Below, piece by piece: positions 1-5,512 of a stretch of 6,730 nucleotides of DNA; position 1 is the first letter of the stretch, and every line of letters begins with the position of its first letter. A program made the position numbers and the translations under genes. The notes beneath the pieces were generated by a model. That model was given only the letters and a program-made list of their open reading frames with translations. It was not told where the DNA came from and did not search any database. Source of the DNA: Chloroflexota bacterium (GTDB lineage: Bacteria > Chloroflexota > UBA6077); assembly GCA_021786215.1 (NCBI GenBank), contig JAJYNT010000405.1, forward strand, positions 362-7,091. The letters run 5' to 3'.

Positions 1-1
1 C

Positions 2-994
2 CAGCCTGGGGAGAGGGTGCTGATAGTGGGAAACCCCGAAGAGACCTCCCGGCTGATCTGCGATGCCTACTTCGAGGCAACTCTGCAAATGGGAGGGCAA
101 CCCCTGCTGGCTCGACAGCCGGCCAGAGCCATCACCGACATGTCCGATCCGGGAGTCTTGGCCGCGCTGGGCAGCGAGCCCGACATCATCTTCAGCATCT
201 CCACAGACAAAATCGGGAAGGACCCGCACGGCCTGCACATCGGTTACGTTGGACGCGACGGGCAGAAGTACACCAGCATCTTCGACAAGATCACCGAGGG
301 AGATAAGCGCGCCCGTGCGGGCACTTCGCCGGGCATCAAGATGGACACCTTCCTGCGCTGCATGGAGGTGGACTATACAGCCATGCGCACTCAGGCGGCC
401 GCGATGAAGAAGGCTGTCGAGGGCCACTCGGAAATGCACATCGAGACCCCGGCCGGCACCGACCTGACCGCCGGCATGCGTGGCCGGAGGATGTTCGTGG
501 ACGACGGCGACTTGCGAAAGCCGGGCCGCTTCGGCAACCTGCCATGCGGAGAGATCTTCTTCTCTCCCGAATTGGGGACAGCACGGGGTAGGATAGTCTT
601 CGACGGGGTGATCGCCACCGGGCCGGAATGCCTCGTCCCCACCGAACCATTGGTGATGGAGGTGGATGCCGGCTACGTGACCCGCATCCTTCCCAGCGCC
701 CATGCCGCGGTCGTGGAGGCATCGATCAGAGAGGGCGCGGCCAGGGCGCAAGCGATGGGCAAGGAGGACTACGCCCGCAACAGTTGGGGCGTGGGTGAAT
801 TGGGACTGGGCTTGAACCCCAGGGCAAAGATGGTCCCCGACATGCTGGAGGCGGAGAAGGTCGGCGGAACCTGCCACGTGGCCATCGGGTCCAACTATGA
901 CCGGGACCTGCCGGCGCTGACTCACTACGACATGCTCATGACCCACCCTCGCATCTGGGTGGATGGGAAGCCACTCAAGGGATATGAGGGATAA
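2..994 (+). CDS. M29-family metallo-aminopeptidase, 5'-truncated by window edge
   Basis: The protein resembles the thermophilic metalloprotease family M29 (AmpS/PepS/aminopeptidase T), cytoplasmic two-metal exopeptidases that remove N-terminal residues from peptides. The frame is open to the left edge. A GTG lies at 17, but the preceding codons read QPGER, giving the family-like stretch QPGERVLIVGNP, so the true start is outside the window. Numbering from that GTG, the expected metal ligands are visible: E179 in LPCGEIFFSP, E261 in GVGELGLGLNP, H287 in GTCHVAIGSNY, and H303 and D305 in LTHYDML. The visible part is 330 residues against roughly 360-410 for the family, so only a short N-terminal piece is missing. 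The stop is TAA at 992-994, 5 bases from the stop of the convergent iscU. Some M29-fold proteins are dioxygenases (NicX type), so the substrate is not certain. Family assignment is firm; specificity is inferred. Confidence 0.88.
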   Translation, partial: QPGERVLIVGNPEETSRLICDAYFEATLQMGGQPLLARQPARAITDMSDPGVLAALGSEPDIIFSISTDKIGKDPHGLHIGYVGRDGQKYTSIFDKITEGDKRARAGTSPGIKMDTFLRCMEVDYTAMRTQAAAMKKAVEGHSEMHIETPAGTDLTAGMRGRRMFVDDGDLRKPGRFGNLPCGEIFFSPELGTARGRIVFDGVIATGPECLVPTEPLVMEVDAGYVTRILPSAHAAVVEASIREGAARAQAMGKEDYARNSWGVGELGLGLNPRAKMVPDMLEAEKVGGTCHVAIGSNYDRDLPALTHYDMLMTHPRIWVDGKPLKGYEG

Positions 995-999
995 CCCAA

Positions 1000-1371
1000 C
1001 TACTCTCGGGCCTTCGCCCTGTAATCCTCTATCGCCTTGTGCAAGGCATCGGCAGCGAGATTGGAGCAGTGCATCTTCACCGGGGGGAGGCCGCCCAACG
1101 CCTCGGCAACGGCCTTGTTGCTGATCTCCATCGCCTCTTCCAACGTCTTGCCCATCACCATCTCGGTGACCATGCTGCTGGTGGCGATAGCCGCACCGCA
1201 GCCGAAGGTCTTGAACTTCACGTCGGCAATGCATCCATCCGCGACCTTTATGTAGATCTTCATCACGTCGCCGCAGACGGGGTTACCCTCCATGCCCACA
1301 CCGTCGGCATCCGGGATCTCGCCGACGTTTCGAGGGTTGCTGAAATGCTCCATAACCAAGTCACTGTACAT
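1000..1371 (-). CDS. iscU: Fe-S cluster assembly scaffold protein IscU/NifU N-terminal type
   Basis: This is the scaffold on which sulfur from the cysteine desulfurase and iron are built into a [2Fe-2S] cluster before transfer to apoproteins in the cytoplasm. I place the start at the ATG at 1371, giving 123 residues beginning [17 protein letters not shown], the usual family N-terminus. The open frame runs 17 codons further upstream but with no family-like sequence. All key residues are present: C33 and D35 (GNPVCGD), C58 (FGCGAA), and H101-C102 (KMHCSNL). The motif LPPVK at 95-99 is the one the chaperone HscA recognises in E. coli IscU. There is no ferredoxin-like or C-terminal Nfu domain, so this is the short scaffold form, not full NifU. 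It is the last gene of the operon and overlaps iscS by 11 bases, which suggests translational coupling. No terminator hairpin is visible after its TAG stop. Confidence 0.95.
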   Translation of the reverse strand: MYSDLVMEHFSNPRNVGEIPDADGVGMEGNPVCGDVMKIYIKVADGCIADVKFKTFGCGAAIATSSMVTEMVMGKTLEEAMEISNKAVAEALGGLPPVKMHCSNLAADALHKAIEDYRAKARE

Positions 1372-2578
1372 CCACTCTCGCTCCTGGAAGACTATGATCC
1401 AAAGGCGAGCCCGCGCCCGCACCGGCCAGTGGCGACATCGCCCGCAGTCTTTCGATGATCCCCGGGAGGACCTCTACCACGCGATCGACATCCTCCTCGG
1501 TGTTGCCCTTGCCCGCGGTGAGCCGAAGGCTCCCGTGGGCTTGCTCGATGGGCACCCCCATTGCCTTTAGAACGTGAGAGGGCTCGAGGGAGGCCGATGT
1601 ACAGGCAGACCCGCTGGAAGCCCCGATCCCAAGCATGTCTAGGCCCAGCAGGATGGACTCACCCTCCACGTAGTCGAAAACGAAGCTGGCGTTGTTGGGC
1701 AGCCGGTTGGTGGGATGGCCGGTGAGATGAGCCCCCTGGATCCGGGATATGCCCGCTATCAGCTTATCCCTCAGTCTGGCCACCTGGCTGTTGTGGGCAG
1801 GCAGATCTTCGTAGGCCAGTTTCAGAGCCGTCGCCAAACCCACGATGCCCGCGGTATTCTCTGTACCGGCCCGCCTGCCACGCTCCTGTCCTCCACCATG
1901 CTGCTGAGGCCAGTAGCTGGTGCCCTTCCGAACGTAGAAGACGCCAACCCCCTTTGGTCCGTAGAATTTGTGGGCCGATAGGCTCAGCATGTCCACGCCC
2001 AGCTTGTCCACGTTCAGATCCAGGCTACCGCCTGCTTGAACTGCATCCGTATGAAACAGCACCCCCTGAGTCTTGACGATCCGGGAGATCTCCTGGATGG
2101 GCTGGATCGTCCCCACCTCATTGTTGGCGTACATGATGCTGACCAGGATCGTATCCGGGGTCAGAGCCCTCCGCAGGGCGTCCAGATCCACGACGCCGTG
2201 GTGGTCAACCGGGACATAGGTGATTCGGAAGCCGAACCGCTTCTCCAGATACTCGCAGGCGTGCAGGATGGCATGATGCTCGATCTGGGTTGTGATGATG
2301 TGGTTGCCCTTCCGGCGATTGGCAAAGGCCACGCCCTTCAGCGCCAGGTTGTCGCTCTCGCTGCCCCCGCTGGTGAACACTATTTCGGCGGGGCTGGCGC
2401 CGAGAATCTGAGCCACCGTATCCCGAGCCCAATCCATCGCCTTTCTGGCTTCACGAGCCGGGGCGTAGATGCTGGAGGGATTGCCGTACTTCTCGGTGAA
2501 ATAGGGGAGCATGGCTTCTACCACGGCCGGATCAACCGGCGTGGTTGCCGCATGATCAAGGTAGATAAAACGCCCCAC
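1361..2578 (-). CDS. iscS: Cysteine desulfurase IscS/NifS, PLP-dependent
   Basis: This pyridoxal-phosphate enzyme converts L-cysteine to alanine and holds the sulfur as a persulfide that is passed to IscU. It has 405 residues, the normal length (E. coli IscS has 404). It opens with [17 protein letters not shown]. Visible active-site elements are H101 (IEHHAI, stacking over PLP), N152-N153 (ANNEVGT), D178 and Q181 (HTDAVQ), the Schiff-base lysine K204 ([12 protein letters not shown]) and the catalytic cysteine C326 in the loop [17 protein letters not shown]. That loop is the long form of group I NifS/IscS enzymes, not the short SufS loop. The start is GTG at 2578, with AGGAG 7 bases upstream. 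About 20 low-complexity residues (Ala/Gly-rich) follow the conserved fold; their end overlaps iscU. The gene starts 24 bases after the iscR stop, so the two are almost certainly co-transcribed. NifS would be an equally valid name, but no nitrogen-fixation genes are nearby. Confidence 0.96.
   Translation of the reverse strand: MGRFIYLDHAATTPVDPAVVEAMLPYFTEKYGNPSSIYAPAREARKAMDWARDTVAQILGASPAEIVFTSGGSESDNLALKGVAFANRRKGNHIITTQIEHHAILHACEYLEKRFGFRITYVPVDHHGVVDLDALRRALTPDTILVSIMYANNEVGTIQPIQEISRIVKTQGVLFHTDAVQAGGSLDLNVDKLGVDMLSLSAHKFYGPKGVGVFYVRKGTSYWPQQHGGGQERGRRAGTENTAGIVGLATALKLAYEDLPAHNSQVARLRDKLIAGISRIQGAHLTGHPTNRLPNNASFVFDYVEGESILLGLDMLGIGASSGSACTSASLEPSHVLKAMGVPIEQAHGSLRLTAGKGNTEEDVDRVVEVLPGIIERLRAMSPLAGAGAGSPLDHSLPGARVDVQ
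1381..1385 (-). promoter_or_regulatory. Ribosome binding site for iscU inside iscS
   Basis: AGGAG on the minus strand lies 9 bases before the ATG at 1371 and inside the iscS coding sequence. Together with the match to family N-termini, it decides the iscU start in favour of 1371 over the longer in-frame extension to 1422. Confidence 0.75.
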
Positions 2579-2602
2579 CGCGTATCTCCTTTCAGAACTC
2601 GG

Positions 2603-3022
2603 CTAGCCTATCGGAGAAGGCTGAAAATCAGCCAGAGAGGTGTTGTCCAGCACCTCGAGTATGCTTTCTCGCACCCGCAACCACATATCCTTGGTGGCGC
2701 AGGCGGTGCTGCGAGTGCAGCAATCGGCCGATTCACCCTCAACCGCGCAATCCACCGGACCGATGGGACCCTCCAGCACGCGGACCACTTCCCCAACGGT
2801 GATCTGAGATGGCTCGCGGGTCAATCGATATCCGCCTCTCACCCCTCTGGTCCCCTCCACGAGACCGGCCTGACGCAGGCTACCGAACAGCTGCTCGAGG
2901 TATGAGAGGGGGAGCTCGCCCGATTGCGCGATATCAGAAAGGGACAGGGGACCCTGGCCGTGATGCCGCGCCAGCTCCACCATGGCCAACAGACCGTAAT
3001 GTCCACGAGTTGAAAGCTTCAT
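2603..3022 (-). CDS. iscR: Rrf2-family Fe-S regulator, IscR-like
   Basis: This is a DNA-binding repressor of the Rrf2 family, with a winged helix at the N-terminus and a Cys cluster near residue 100. In IscR this cluster binds [2Fe-2S] and reports Fe-S supply. I start it at the ATG at 3022 (MKLSTRGHYGLLAMVELA, the standard family opening), giving 139 residues. The frame is open for 34 more codons upstream, but that stretch spans the promoter and operator. The recognition-helix region is residues 25-65 (LSLSDIA through GVRGGYRL). Cysteines are C92, C101, C102 and C108. The C102-C108 spacing matches the x5 spacing of E. coli IscR (C98-C104), while the first interval is longer, and the position of the E. 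coli ligand H107 is K111 here. The ribosome binding site is weak (GGA about 10 bases upstream). It is first in the operon and lies under a palindromic site, so autoregulation is likely. Confidence 0.93.
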   Translation of the reverse strand: MKLSTRGHYGLLAMVELARHHGQGPLSLSDIAQSGELPLSYLEQLFGSLRQAGLVEGTRGVRGGYRLTREPSQITVGEVVRVLEGPIGPVDCAVEGESADCCTRSTACATKDMWLRVRESILEVLDNTSLADFQPSPIG

Positions 3023-3054
3023 CTCAGTCCAGGTTGAGCGGTGAACGAAAATCC

Positions 3055-3078
3055 TACTGAAACGCTCGGATTTCAGTA
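3055..3078. promoter_or_regulatory. Perfect palindrome, candidate IscR operator
   Basis: TACTGAAA, 8 bases, TTTCAGTA form a perfect inverted repeat of 24 bases. It covers four bases of the -10 element and extends to about +14, so a dimer bound here should block initiation. The length suits a dimeric Rrf2 regulator. It does not obviously match the E. coli IscR type 1 or type 2 consensus, so binding by this IscR is inferred from position and symmetry. Confidence 0.7.
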
Positions 3079-3103
3079 TAGGGCAGAGATCGAATGCTGT
3101 CAA
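3075..3103 (-). promoter_or_regulatory. Sigma-70-type promoter of the iscR-iscS-iscU operon
   Basis: Reading the minus strand, a perfect -35 TTGACA (3103-3098) is separated by exactly 17 bases from a -10 TATACT (3080-3075) that differs from TATAAT at one position. The predicted transcription start is near 3068, leaving a leader of about 45 bases before the iscR ATG at 3022. No other promoter of similar quality is visible in the window. Confidence 0.85.
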
Positions 3104-3122
3104 GAAAACCGCGGAGGCAGCC

Positions 3123-3233
3123 ATGGCGCAAAAGCCAGCCCGCTTTGCTGCATTACTTAACGTGGCTCTGTATCAAGAAGGCCGGAGGAAAGCAATTAGA
3201 TCGGTGAGAATTTGTATTGCTAGTGGGCAGTAA
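3123..3233 (+). CDS. Possible small basic protein of 36 residues, unrecognised
   Basis: An ATG at 3123 opens 36 codons to a TAA. It is preceded by GGAGG (3113-3117) at a 5-base spacing, which is a better ribosome binding site than that of several certain genes here. The product begins MAQKPARFAALLNV and is Arg/Lys-rich in its second half (GRRKAIRSVR); it contains one cysteine and no motif I recognise. It is divergent from iscR and starts 20 bases upstream of the iscR -35. I see no convincing promoter for it on the plus strand. It may be chance; the good ribosome binding site is the main reason for listing it. Confidence 0.22.
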   Translation: MAQKPARFAALLNVALYQEGRRKAIRSVRICIASGQ

Positions 3234-3300
3234 TTGTGCTAAAGTTGTTGGGCTGGTTGCTCTCCGCAGTTCGTTAAGGCAGCAGGGTCGGTGAGCCGTA

Positions 3301-3330
3301 GATCCGGATCCTTCCTGCAACGCGATCGCG
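3301..3330. repeat. Two 10-bp palindromes upstream of the zinc-ribbon gene
   Basis: GATCCGGATC (3301-3310) and CGCGATCGCG (3321-3330) are both perfect 10-bp palindromes whose starts are 20 bases apart. They sit just upstream of the candidate promoter of the zinc-ribbon gene. They could be protein-binding sites or chance; both contain GATC. The rest of the intergenic stretch 3104-3382 is visibly more AT-rich than its neighbours and shows no RNA gene that I can recognise. Confidence 0.3.
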
Positions 3331-3357
3331 CTGACGGATAGTTCCAAGTAATAAAAT
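3331..3357 (+). promoter_or_regulatory. Weak candidate promoter for the zinc-ribbon gene
   Basis: TAAAAT (3352-3357) matches the -10 consensus at five of six positions and lies in a locally AT-rich patch. The best -35 candidate, CTGACG (3331-3336), matches four of six with a short 15-base spacing. The transcript would start near 3364 and have a leader of about 20 bases. Confidence 0.35.
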
Positions 3358-3382
3358 CCTGTTGGGAGTCAGCGTAATCAAG

Positions 3383-3736
3383 ATGCAAGACAAGACCCTC
3401 ACCTGTCGCGACTGCGGTCACGAGTTCGTCTTCACGGCGAGCGAGCAGGAATTCTTCGCTCAGAAGGGGTTCACCAACGAGCCCAGCCGGTGCCCCGAGT
3501 GCCGCGCGGCCCGCAAGGCCACCCGCGGCGGCAGCGGCGGATACTCCGGCGGTTACGAGCGCCGAGAGCGTGAAATGTTCCCGGCCGTGTGCGCCCAGTG
3601 CGGGAAGGAGACCCAGGTGCCCTTCCAGCCTTCCGGCGACAGGCCGGTGTACTGCTCCGACTGCTACTCGGCCCAGCGCTCTTCTCGGGGCGGTGGTTAC
3701 TCCTCCGGCGGTCGCGGCGGTCGAAGCCGCTGGTAG
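3383..3736 (+). CDS. Double zinc-ribbon protein with Gly/Arg-rich linker and tail
   Basis: This small protein of 117 residues has four CxxC knuckles: C8/C11 with C37/C40, and C70/C73 with C91/C94. They predict two zinc ribbons. The first (MQDKTLTCRDCGHEFVFTASEQEFF) is the probable zinc-ribbon domain seen in many bacterial small proteins. The second has the recurrent CGKETQVPF...RPVYCSDC pattern. Between them lies a Gly-rich linker (47-58), and the C-terminus (102-117) is an RGG-like tail ending in Trp, features common in RNA-binding proteins. No catalytic motif is seen, so a nucleic-acid-binding role is an inference. I chose the ATG at 3383 because it matches the family start. A TTG at 3362 would add seven residues. 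The ribosome binding site is weak (GGGAG 14 bases upstream). The gene is monocistronic and is followed by an intrinsic terminator. Confidence 0.9.
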   Translation: MQDKTLTCRDCGHEFVFTASEQEFFAQKGFTNEPSRCPECRAARKATRGGSGGYSGGYERREREMFPAVCAQCGKETQVPFQPSGDRPVYCSDCYSAQRSSRGGGYSSGGRGGRSRW

Positions 3737-3771
3737 CCGTCGGGCTGCTCTACCACAGCAACGAACGATCG

Positions 3772-3800
3772 GGGTGGCTCACACGAGCCACCCTCTTTTC
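3772..3800 (+). terminator. Intrinsic terminator of the zinc-ribbon gene
   Basis: GGGTGGCTC (3772-3780), loop ACAC, GAGCCACCC (3785-3793) form a perfect 9-bp stem followed by TCTTTT (3794-3799). It lies 36 bases after the zinc-ribbon stop. On the minus strand the hairpin is not followed by a T tract, so it should not work as an intrinsic terminator for the convergent dinB-like gene. Confidence 0.9.
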
Positions 3801-3810
3801 GTCTACTAGC

Positions 3811-4302
3811 TTATTCCTCCCGATCCTTCGGCCAGCTGCCCATCACCTGCCTCAGGATCGCAAACTCCCCCAGATGGAAGCTGTTGTGGTCGGCAGCCAG
3901 CAAGATCTCCCGAAGTGTGGTCTGCCCGTCCCCGTGCGGAATGGGGGCGTAGAGATCGGTGGTTGGATCGGACGCCAGCGCCTGCAGGGCAGCCAGATCC
4001 TCGCGAAACGCTTGGATGGTCTCCCTCCATCGAGCCTCGCCTGCCTGCTCCTCCTTCGCGGGCCAATATCCCTCCGGCCACTCCGGAGACATGTGGCGAC
4101 GATCCCTGATGAACCCCAGGATGTCCCATTGGGTAATACGCATGTGCTCCAGCAGTTGCCATGGCGTGTATGGCACGTTGGGCGGGCGGGCGTTCATCTG
4201 GTCCGGGGGAAATTCCGCCACGGCCGAATCGAAAGTCATGTGGGCCTCGCCCCACGAGAGAAGCCGCGACAGATAGTCGCGCAGTGCAGCGTCCCGATCC
4301 AT
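3811..4302 (-). CDS. DinB-superfamily protein, putative metal-dependent
   Basis: The product of 163 residues fits the DinB/YfiT four-helix-bundle superfamily, cytoplasmic proteins that usually bind a metal through three histidines. Characterised relatives include thiol-dependent S-transferases and damage-inducible proteins of unknown activity. The triad is visible: H53 (LLEHMRITQWD) and the pair H139 and H143 (AADHNSFHLGEFAILR). Tryptophan-rich stretches around residues 48-80 also fit. The start is the ATG at 4302, preceded by AGAGGTG four bases upstream. The frame stays open far upstream, but there it is antisense to the dehydrogenase gene and has no family similarity. It is convergent with the zinc-ribbon gene and divergent from the dehydrogenase. 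The length is normal for the superfamily. The substrate cannot be told from the sequence. Confidence 0.85.
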   Translation of the reverse strand: MDRDAALRDYLSRLLSWGEAHMTFDSAVAEFPPDQMNARPPNVPYTPWQLLEHMRITQWDILGFIRDRRHMSPEWPEGYWPAKEEQAGEARWRETIQAFREDLAALQALASDPTTDLYAPIPHGDGQTTLREILLAADHNSFHLGEFAILRQVMGSWPKDREE

Positions 4303-4422
4303 ATAACACCTCTTCTTGTCAGCTGCTCGACTCCCGGATGGCCACGCGAACGGCGCATTCGTCAACAGGCTGCCGCAACATGCGTACCAGCAGGTAGTTG
4401 TTGGGCACGGTCCGCGCCTTCG

Positions 4423-4452
4423 TTGGCTATTGCCGTCCCCCCGTAGTATCCT
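4423..4452 (+). promoter_or_regulatory. Weak candidate promoter for the dehydrogenase gene
   Basis: TTGGCT (4423-4428) with TAGTAT (4444-4449, 15-base spacer) or the overlapping TATCCT (4447-4452, 18-base spacer) is the best promoter-like pair in the divergent region 4303-4488. Neither is strong. The same region shows no comparable promoter for the dinB-like gene on the other strand. Confidence 0.3.
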
Positions 4453-4488
4453 GTCACCACACACTATCCTCAGAAGGAGCGAACAGCC

Positions 4489-5466
4489 ATGGCCAAACCG
4501 CGCGTACTTATCACATCCTTCTTCCTTGAGGCGGGAGACGTGGTGGATCGCCGCCTCCAGGAAGCAGGTTGCGAGACGGTCTTCAATCGATGGCACGGTG
4601 ATCGAACCGAAGATGAGATGATCGAGATCTTGAAGGGAATCGACGGCGCCATCGTCAGCATCGATCCCTTCACCCCCAAAGTGCTGGCCGCGGTGCCACA
4701 GCTGAAGGTGATCGCCCGGACCGGCGTCGGCTACGATGCCATCAACGTGCCGGCCGCCAGCGAGAACCAGATCGCCGTCTGCATCACCCCCGGCGCCAAC
4801 AACCGGGCCGTCGCCGACTTCGCCTTCGCGCTCATTCTGGCCTCCGCTCGCCGCCTGATGGAGAACCTCACGGTGGTGCCCCAGGGTGGATGGAAGCGGT
4901 ATCAGGGGAAGGATCTGCCCGGATCCACTTTGGGCATCGTGGGGCTCGGCTCGATCGGCAGGGAGGTAGCCAAGCGAGCCCAAGGTTTCGATATGCGGGT
5001 TCTCGCCTACGACGTTTTCCAGGACGAGTCCTTCGCGGCCCAGCACCAGGTGACCTACGTACCGCTGGAGCAGCTGCTGCGGGAGAGCGACTACATCACG
5101 CTCCACTGCTTCCTGGACGACAGCACCCGCCACCTGATCAACGCCGAGCGGTTGGCCCTGATGAAGCCCACCGCCTACCTGATCAACACCTCACGGGGAC
5201 CCGTGGTTGACGAGGAGGCCCTCTACCAGGCCCTCAAGGAGAAAAAGATCGCCGGGGCCGCCCTGGACGTCTTCGAACGAGAGCCGCTCGCGGCAGATAG
5301 CCCGCTGCGCCAACTGGACAACGTCTACCTTGCCCCGCACGCCGCCGGGCAGAGCGACGGAGCCATGTTCGCAATGGGAACGATCGCCGCCGACAACGTC
5401 CTCGCCATCCTGAAGGGAGAGAAGCCGCTGGGGCTGATTAACAAAGAGGTCACGCTGAAGAGATAG
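4489..5466 (+). CDS. D-isomer-specific 2-hydroxyacid dehydrogenase, phosphoglycerate-dehydrogenase-like
   Basis: This is an NAD-dependent oxidoreductase of the D-2-hydroxyacid dehydrogenase family, acting on 3-phosphoglycerate, hydroxypyruvate/glyoxylate or a related acid. It has 325 residues. The split catalytic domain is about 1-100 plus 290-325, and the Rossmann domain about 101-289. Visible signatures are RTGVGYDAINV (77-87), the nucleotide loop GLGSIG (152-157) with the acidic residue D175 that favours NAD over NADP, and the catalytic triad R236 (NTSRGPVVDE), E265 (DVFEREP) and H284 (APHAAG). There is no C-terminal ACT or ASB regulatory domain, so it is the short form, and a serine-pathway role is only one option. 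The ATG at 4489 follows AAGGAG at a 9-base spacing. No other serine-synthesis gene is near. The gene is monocistronic as far as can be seen. Confidence 0.93.
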   Translation: MAKPRVLITSFFLEAGDVVDRRLQEAGCETVFNRWHGDRTEDEMIEILKGIDGAIVSIDPFTPKVLAAVPQLKVIARTGVGYDAINVPAASENQIAVCITPGANNRAVADFAFALILASARRLMENLTVVPQGGWKRYQGKDLPGSTLGIVGLGSIGREVAKRAQGFDMRVLAYDVFQDESFAAQHQVTYVPLEQLLRESDYITLHCFLDDSTRHLINAERLALMKPTAYLINTSRGPVVDEEALYQALKEKKIAGAALDVFEREPLAADSPLRQLDNVYLAPHAAGQSDGAMFAMGTIAADNVLAILKGEKPLGLINKEVTLKR

Positions 5467-5474
5467 ACTCCGCG

Positions 5475-5499
5475 GGGGGTGGGTTCTGAACCCACCCCC
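5475..5499. terminator. GC-rich hairpin between convergent genes, no U tract
   Basis: GGGGGTGGGTT (5475-5485), loop CTG, AACCCACCCCC (5489-5499) form a perfect 11-bp stem. It lies 8 bases after the dehydrogenase stop and 13 bases from the end of the convergent glycoside hydrolase gene. Neither side has a T run, so it is not a classical intrinsic terminator. Its position suggests a shared terminator or a hairpin that protects 3' ends. Confidence 0.55.
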
Positions 5500-5512
5500 A
5501 TACCCCGGGCAG

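Noticed and set aside
1372..1422. 17-codon N-terminal extension of iscU
   Set aside because: The extension lies inside the iscS coding sequence and is not family-like, and a ribosome binding site precedes the ATG at 1371.
2036..2905. 289-codon plus-strand open frame opposite iscS and iscR
   Set aside because: It spans the ends of two certain genes and their gap, shows no domain, and is explained by the high GC content of the opposite strand.
3023..3124. 34-codon N-terminal extension of iscR
   Set aside because: It would place the promoter and operator inside the coding region; the ATG at 3022 gives the standard Rrf2 N-terminus.
3321..3330. GCGATCGC octamer, the cyanobacterial HIP1 word
   Set aside because: A single occurrence in a GC-rich window is no evidence for a cyanobacterium.
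3153..3347. 64-codon minus-strand open frame in the iscR/zinc-ribbon intergenic region
   Set aside because: It has no recognisable motif, lies across the palindromes and AT-rich promoter-like region, and has no supporting context.
4303..5133. Long minus-strand open frame continuing upstream of the dinB-like gene, antisense to the dehydrogenase
   Set aside because: The dehydrogenase on the plus strand is certain. The antisense frame has no recognisable motif and arises from GC-rich codon use. The dinB-like gene has its own ATG and ribosome binding site at 4302.
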